Below, piece after piece: positions 42,166-46,366 of a stretch of 46,366 bases of DNA; within the stretch, counting starts at the first letter, position 1, and each line of letters opens with the position of its first letter. The notes below the pieces were generated by a model, which worked only from the letters and a program-made list of their open reading frames with translations, did no database searches and had not been told where the DNA came from. The stretch is from Rhizobacter sp. Root1238 (lineage in GTDB: Bacteria; Pseudomonadota; Gammaproteobacteria; Burkholderiales; Burkholderiaceae_C): positions 1 through 46,366 of the forward strand of contig NZ_LMDM01000029.1 of NCBI RefSeq assembly GCF_001425825.1, in the 5' to 3' direction. The position numbers and the translations under genes were made by a program.

Positions 42166-43293
42166 TCAGGCGTGGGTGGTGCGGGGCAACTGGTACGCCA
42201 CTGCCTGCCGCCTGCGCTGCTCGTAGAGCGCGATCAGGCCGGGCTGGTCGAGCGCGGCTTCCGCGGCCGGCCACACGCCTTGCGCGGCCAGCTCCGCGTG
42301 GTGCAGCCGCAGCGCGTCCAGCAGCCAGTCGGCGCGTGCCAGCGTCGTCGGCGTGCAGGTCTGGCCCTTCAGGTCGTCGTCCAGGTCGGTCGCATGCGAG
42401 CGCCAGCCTTCGCGCAGGTACAGCCCGGACAAGCTGCCGCCAAGTGCGCCGCGCCACCCGGCGCAGATTCCGTCCAGCCACTGCAGCACCGTCACCGTCG
42501 CGCCGTCGGCGGCCAGCAGGCTGCGCAGGCGCTGGTACGCCTCCAGCGCGATCGACTTTTCGAGGCGGAACGCGCGCAACGCGGCATCCGCCCCATGCTC
42601 GCGCTCCAGCCGCAGCAGCCAGCCGAACACATGGCGCGATTCGATGCGCTCGGCCAGGTGGTGCTGCGGCGCGCTGAGCCCGGTGCCGGCGCTGTTGAAG
42701 TGCCGCAGCGGGTCGAAGCGATACAGGTAGCCGTAATCGAACAGCCAGACCTGCCGCTCGTCGCGCAGCAGGTTGCCGGGGCAGAAATCCCATTCGAAGA
42801 AGCCGGCGCGCAGCAGCGCGAGGCCGGTGTCGAACAGCTGGCGCAGGCCGGTCTCGTCCCAGTCGTTCACCGGTGTGCCGGCGATCCACGGCGACACGAC
42901 GAGGCCTTGTTTCAGCGACGCGTAGACGGTCGGGCTCAGGCCGGGGCGTTGCAGCGCGGGCAGGGCGGCCATCTCTGCGCGGCGCTGCAGCTCGTTGAGG
43001 AACGAGGTCTGGCCGTCGACGCCTTGCACCTTGCAGGCGGCGCGGGCGCGCTTGACGGCCCAGTCGCGGCCGCCGGCCTGCACGCGGAACACCTCGGCGG
43101 TGAGGCCGCTGTCGTGCAGCTCGCGCACCGCGGGGTGGCGTGCGTCGAGGCGCATCAATTCGTCGGGAGGCAGCGGGCAGCCGGAGGCGTCGCCGATGAC
43201 GAGGTCGCGGCCGGACGCGACCCAGTCGAGCTGGCGCTGGCGGCGCAGGTGTTCGATGTCGATGGGGGTGTCGATGCGGGGCAGGGTCGTCAT
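42166..43293 (-). CDS. Kinase-fold protein (aminoglycoside phosphotransferase/RIO-like)
   Basis: Cytoplasmic protein of 375 aa. The start MTTLPRIDTPIDIEHL at 43293 was chosen; upstream readings overlap the divergent regulator gene. The N-lobe Lys is in RDWAVKRAR and the adenine-side strand is VVSPWIAG. The catalytic loop is WDFCPGNLL, a D-x5-N variant of HxDxxxxN. The metal Asp is in LFDYGYL in place of DFG. It is therefore likely an active small-molecule or sugar kinase of the protein-kinase-like fold, but the substrate is unknown. It is divergent from the LacI-type regulator across 37 bases, so it may belong to that regulon. Confidence 0.72.
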   Translation of the reverse strand: MTTLPRIDTPIDIEHLRRQRQLDWVASGRDLVIGDASGCPLPPDELMRLDARHPAVRELHDSGLTAEVFRVQAGGRDWAVKRARAACKVQGVDGQTSFLNELQRRAEMAALPALQRPGLSPTVYASLKQGLVVSPWIAGTPVNDWDETGLRQLFDTGLALLRAGFFEWDFCPGNLLRDERQVWLFDYGYLYRFDPLRHFNSAGTGLSAPQHHLAERIESRHVFGWLLRLEREHGADAALRAFRLEKSIALEAYQRLRSLLAADGATVTVLQWLDGICAGWRGALGGSLSGLYLREGWRSHATDLDDDLKGQTCTPTTLARADWLLDALRLHHAELAAQGVWPAAEAALDQPGLIALYEQRRRQAVAYQLPRTTHA

Positions 43294-43330
43294 GGCGGGC
43301 CGGATTCTGCCGGGTGCAACGCTATAGTCA

Positions 43331-44389
43331 ATGCGCCCTGTGCTCCACGCCCCGATGCCGAAACCCGCTCCCGAACGTTCGCGACTCACGCTGGCCGATG
43401 TGGCCGCGAGCCTGGGCGTGAGCCGCACGACGGTCTCGAACGCGTTCAACCGGCCGGAGCAGTTGTCGAAGGACCTGCGCGAATCCATCCTCGCCCGCTC
43501 GCGCGAGCTCGGCTACTACGGCCCCGACATGATGGCCCGCGCGCTGCGGCGGCGCGAGCTGCGCGAGGTGGCGGTGGTGTTCCACCACGACCTGCGCTAT
43601 GCCTTTGGCGACGAGCTGAGCCTCGACTTCCTGCGCGGCGTCACCCGCCAGCTCGACCAGCGCGGGCTCAGCCTGCAGCTGATCCCGAAGCTCGGCCGCC
43701 AGTTGCTGCTGCAGGCCGCGTTCCAGACGACGGCCGATGCGCTGATCGTGCATGCCGAGATCGGCCCCGAGGTGGTGCCGCAGGTGCAGGCGGCGCACAA
43801 GCCGATCGTGCTGGTCGACACGCAGGTGCCGGGCACGCCGTCGGTGTGCCTCGACGACCGCCAGGGCGCGGCGCTCGCGATGGGCCATGCGCTCGCGGCC
43901 CGGCCCGATGCGGTGCTGGTGATCACGTTCCCGCTCGACGACGCCGAGCGTGCGCGGGCGCTGGGCGCGGATCCGGCGCGCAGCCCGTTCGTCACGTCGG
44001 AGCGATTGAGCGGCTATGCGCAGGCGGTGCGGGCGCACGGTTTCGACGAGCGGTGCGTGTTCTGGTCGCCGGTCGATGACAGCGAGCCCGAGGCCGCGGC
44101 GGCCCAGGCCGCGCAGGCGATGCGCGAGCGGCTGGCGCCATGCCGCCGCATCGCGCTGGTGGCGATGAGCGACCGCATGGCGCTCGCTGCGCGCAGCGTG
44201 ATCGTCGATTGGGCAGGGACGACGCTCGTTGCCGCGGTCGGTTTCGATGACATCGCGGCAGCCCGCGCAGCCGGGCTGACGACGATCCGCCAGAACGCGA
44301 TCGTGAAGGGGGAGACGGCGGTGCGCATCGTGCTCGATGGCGACGACTCGGTGCTGCTGCCGCTGGAGCTGATCGTTCGCGACACGTAG
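43331..44389 (+). CDS. LacI-family transcriptional regulator
   Basis: Regulator of 352 aa. The helix-turn-helix and hinge helix are at about 19-70: LTLADVAASLGVSRTTVSNA, FNRP, then LGYYGPDMMARALRR. The C-terminal domain is a periplasmic-binding-protein-like sugar sensor (FLRGVTRQLDQRGLSLQL, VDTQVPGTPSVCLDD, VGFDDIAAARAAGLTTI). An internal ATG at 43355 is equally plausible; neither has a ribosome binding site, and TATAGT at 43323-43328 could be a -10 box that would favour the later start. It stands before a second alpha-glucosidase with an operator-like dyad between, so it is most likely the local repressor answering to an alpha-glucoside or derived sugar. Confidence 0.92.
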   Translation: MRPVLHAPMPKPAPERSRLTLADVAASLGVSRTTVSNAFNRPEQLSKDLRESILARSRELGYYGPDMMARALRRRELREVAVVFHHDLRYAFGDELSLDFLRGVTRQLDQRGLSLQLIPKLGRQLLLQAAFQTTADALIVHAEIGPEVVPQVQAAHKPIVLVDTQVPGTPSVCLDDRQGAALAMGHALAARPDAVLVITFPLDDAERARALGADPARSPFVTSERLSGYAQAVRAHGFDERCVFWSPVDDSEPEAAAAQAAQAMRERLAPCRRIALVAMSDRMALAARSVIVDWAGTTLVAAVGFDDIAAARAAGLTTIRQNAIVKGETAVRIVLDGDDSVLLPLELIVRDT

Positions 44390-44440
44390 CGCGTCGCCGG
44401 TGACTACAGCTGTCTCACGAGTCGTCGTTCAGCCGGCATT

Positions 44441-44456
44441 TGGAATGCCGATTCCA
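44441..44456. promoter_or_regulatory. TGGAAT-4-ATTCCA dyad
   Basis: Perfect six-base arms separated by GCCG, 51 bases after the lacI-type gene. It may be a weak 3' hairpin of that gene or a second operator half-site pair. There is no T run. Confidence 0.3.
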
Positions 44457-44550
44457 TTGGGGTTTTGCCCGTCGAATTACAGGGTAAACCCTCTCTTTCT
44501 CGATTCAGTTGACCGCATAAAGTGGCGCCCAACCTGCAGAAGCATCCTGT

Positions 44551-44567
44551 TTGTAGTCAAACTACAA
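44551..44567. promoter_or_regulatory. Operator-like palindrome upstream of the second alpha-glucosidase
   Basis: TTGTAGT and ACTACAA are perfect seven-base arms around CAA, ending 31 bases before the glucosidase start. An odd-spaced palindrome of this size, next to a LacI-family gene and immediately upstream of a carbohydrate gene, fits an operator. The surrounding AT content is higher than elsewhere in the region. I saw no second copy before the left sugar operon within the window. Binding by the neighbouring regulator is inference. Confidence 0.6.
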
Positions 44568-44598
44568 CGCTCATGCGGCCGTCCTGAACCCGATCCGC

Positions 44599-46305
44599 AT
44601 GACCGACCTCGCCACTGCACCGCGCCACGCACCCGCCGCATCACGCTCCGCCCACCGCTCGGCGGCCGACCCCGCCGCCTGGTGGCGCGGCGCCGTGATC
44701 TACCAGGTCTACCCGCGCAGCTTCGCTGACCACAACGGTGACGGCATCGGCGACATCGCCGGCATCGTCGACCGCTTGCCGTACATCGCGAGCCTGGGCG
44801 TCGACGCGATCTGGGTCTCGCCGTTCTTCCGCTCGCCGATGAAGGACTTCGGCTACGACATCGCCGACTACCGCGACGTCGATCCGCTGTTCGGCACGCT
44901 GGCCGATTTCGACCGCCTGATCGCCCGCACGCACCAGCTCGACCTGAAGCTGATGATCGACCAGGTGCTGTCGCACACCTCCGACCAGCACGACTGGTTC
45001 CGCGAAAGCCGCGCGAGCCGCGACAACCCGAAGGCCGACTGGTACGTGTGGGCCGACCCGCGGCCCGACGGCACGCCGCCGAACAACTGGCTCAGCGTGT
45101 TCGGCGGATCGGCCTGGCAGTGGGATTCGCGCCGGCGCCAGTACTACCTGCACAATTTCCTCGCGAGCCAGCCCGACCTGAACTTCCATTGCCCGGAGGT
45201 GCAGGACCAGCTCTTGGCCGACATCCGCTTCTGGCTGGAGCGCGGCGTCGACGGCTTCCGCTTCGACGCCTGCATCTTCCACTTCCACGACCGGCTGCTG
45301 CGCGACAACCCGCCGGCCGAATCGCGCGACACCCGCTCGGTCGGCGAGAGCAACCCGTACGGCATGCAGCGCCACCTGCACGACAAGACGCAGCCGGAGA
45401 ACCTGGCGTTCCTGCAGCGCGTGCGCCGGCTGCTCGACGAGCGTGGCGCGGCCAGCCTCGGCGAGATCGGCGACGACGATTCGCTGAAGACGATGGCCGA
45501 CTACACCCGCGGCGGCGACAAGCTGCACATGGCCTACAGCTTCAACCTGCTGACCACCGAGCGCAGCGCCGCCCACATCCGCGAGCAGGTCGAAGACCTG
45601 GAGGCGCAGATGCACGACGGCTGGGCCAGCTGGTCGTTCGGCAACCACGACGTGCCGCGCGTGTTGACGCGCTGGGGCGGCCCTGGTGCGGAACTCGCCT
45701 ACGCGAAGGTCGTGACCGCGATGCTGGTGAGCCTGCGCGGCAGCGTCTGCTGGTGGCAGGGCGACGAGCTCGGGCTGACCGAGGCCGAGATCCCGTTCGA
45801 GCAGGTGCAGGACCCGTACGGCCTGGCGTTCTGGCCGGAGTTCAAGGGCCGCGACGGCTGCCGCACGCCGATGCCCTGGGTGCATTCGCAGCCGCACGCC
45901 GGCTTCAGCCAGGGCCGCGCGGTGCAGCCATGGCTGCCGGTGCCGCCGGAGCATGCGGCGCGCGCGGTCGACGTCAACGAGCGCGATCCCGCCTCGCCGC
46001 TGAACTTCATGCGCCGCTTGCTGGCCTGGCGCCGGCAACAGCCGGCGATGGTCAGCGGCGACATCCGCTTCATCGATGCGCCGGAACCGGTGCTCGCGTT
46101 CGTTCGCTCGCCGGAAGCGGGTGTCGCAGGCGCTTCGCTGCTGTGCGTGTTCAACCTCGGCAGCGAGCCGGTCAGCGTGGATCTCGATGCGCCGGCGAGC
46201 ACCGTGGCCGCGACGCAGCTCGATGCCGCGCTGCAGGGCTCGCGCAGCGGGCGGCGTTTCATGCTGCCGGCGCACGGGCTGTATTTCGGCGAACTCGCCG
46301 CCTGA
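44599..46305 (+). CDS. Alpha-glucosidase, GH13 (second copy)
   Basis: Cytoplasmic alpha-glucosidase (568 aa), paralogue of the one at the left end, with a longer N-terminus (MTDLATAPRHAPAASRSAHR before WWRGAVIYQVYPRSF). The triad is Asp223 in GFRFD, Glu289 in LGEIGDD and Asp351 in GNHDVPR. Shared segments such as NPKADWYVWADPRPDG, then PPNNWLSVFGGSAWQW show the same GH13_23-like subfamily. Differences next to the nucleophile (DACIFHFHD against DTVNFYFHD) may mean a different glycosidic preference. It is followed after 13 bases by a sugar ABC ATPase gene, as in the left module. Confidence 0.94.
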   Translation: MTDLATAPRHAPAASRSAHRSAADPAAWWRGAVIYQVYPRSFADHNGDGIGDIAGIVDRLPYIASLGVDAIWVSPFFRSPMKDFGYDIADYRDVDPLFGTLADFDRLIARTHQLDLKLMIDQVLSHTSDQHDWFRESRASRDNPKADWYVWADPRPDGTPPNNWLSVFGGSAWQWDSRRRQYYLHNFLASQPDLNFHCPEVQDQLLADIRFWLERGVDGFRFDACIFHFHDRLLRDNPPAESRDTRSVGESNPYGMQRHLHDKTQPENLAFLQRVRRLLDERGAASLGEIGDDDSLKTMADYTRGGDKLHMAYSFNLLTTERSAAHIREQVEDLEAQMHDGWASWSFGNHDVPRVLTRWGGPGAELAYAKVVTAMLVSLRGSVCWWQGDELGLTEAEIPFEQVQDPYGLAFWPEFKGRDGCRTPMPWVHSQPHAGFSQGRAVQPWLPVPPEHAARAVDVNERDPASPLNFMRRLLAWRRQQPAMVSGDIRFIDAPEPVLAFVRSPEAGVAGASLLCVFNLGSEPVSVDLDAPASTVAATQLDAALQGSRSGRRFMLPAHGLYFGELAA

Positions 46306-46318
46306 CCGAAAGCCCACG

Positions 46319-46366
46319 ATGGCCGACCTGCAACTGAAGTCGCTGCGCAAGGCGTTCGACGACGTG
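46319..46366 (+). CDS. Sugar ABC transporter ATP-binding protein, N-terminal fragment (runs off the window)
   Basis: The last 48 bases encode MADLQLKSLRKAFDDV, the usual first strand of MalK/UgpC-type ATPases (compare [16 protein letters not shown] in the left copy). Only 16 codons are in the window. A second sugar importer operon therefore probably continues to the right. Confidence 0.75.
   Translation, partial: MADLQLKSLRKAFDDV

Overview
The window is about 46 kb of high-GC DNA with tightly packed, often overlapping genes. It contains a cyanase, a GH18 chitinase, GH13_23-type alpha-glucosidases and a copy of the 'GTTCGGGCTGAGCCTGTCG'-type intergenic element. Together these suggest a Burkholderiales betaproteobacterium, probably of the Leptothrix/Rubrivivax/Roseateles kind. 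The assignment rests on gene content and style, not on a marker gene.

Layout. (1) 0.2-4.8 kb: an alpha-glucoside uptake and hydrolysis module of two MalF/MalG-type permeases, a GH13 alpha-glucosidase and a MalK/UgpC-type ATPase. (2) 4.9-13.3 kb: ordinary accessory genes, namely an orphan ParA ATPase, a squalene/phytoene synthase-family enzyme, a secreted chitinase, an aldehyde dehydrogenase, a DUF4242 protein, a large AAA-LuxR regulator and divergent cynS. (3) 13.4-24.4 kb: three small exported proteins of one family (A, B, C), an SpvB/FG-GAP protein, an RHS protein with a variable C-terminal toxin tip, a Sel1-like immunity candidate, a small membrane protein, and two more family members that are frame-broken (D, E). 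Base composition falls sharply over the toxin tip and the genes after it. (4) 24.7-34.05 kb: an 11-gene overlapping operon for an unorthodox type II secretion machine. It has PilO- and PilP-like proteins, a secretin carrying a C-terminal cohesin-like domain, four pseudopilins, GspF, GspE and two inner-membrane/cytoplasmic platform proteins. (5) 34.1-34.8 kb: two more intact members of the small exported family (F, G) on the opposite strand. (6) 34.9-43.3 kb, mostly minus strand: a PqqU (YncD)-like TonB receptor, a Ser/Thr kinase, a degenerate cyclase/PEGA protein, MTA/SAH nucleosidase, a DUF1161 protein, an Old Yellow Enzyme and a kinase-fold protein. (7) 43.3 kb to the end: a LacI-family regulator, a perfect operator-like dyad, a second GH13 alpha-glucosidase and the start of a second sugar ABC ATPase, which repeats the module at the left end.

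The most unusual feature is the 13.4-34.8 kb block. A secretion operon of non-standard composition is bracketed by seven copies of a divergent family of signal-peptide-bearing proteins of about 100-130 residues, with a polymorphic RHS toxin locus inside the same block. I infer, and cannot prove from sequence alone, that the small proteins could be substrates or surface partners of the secretion machine.
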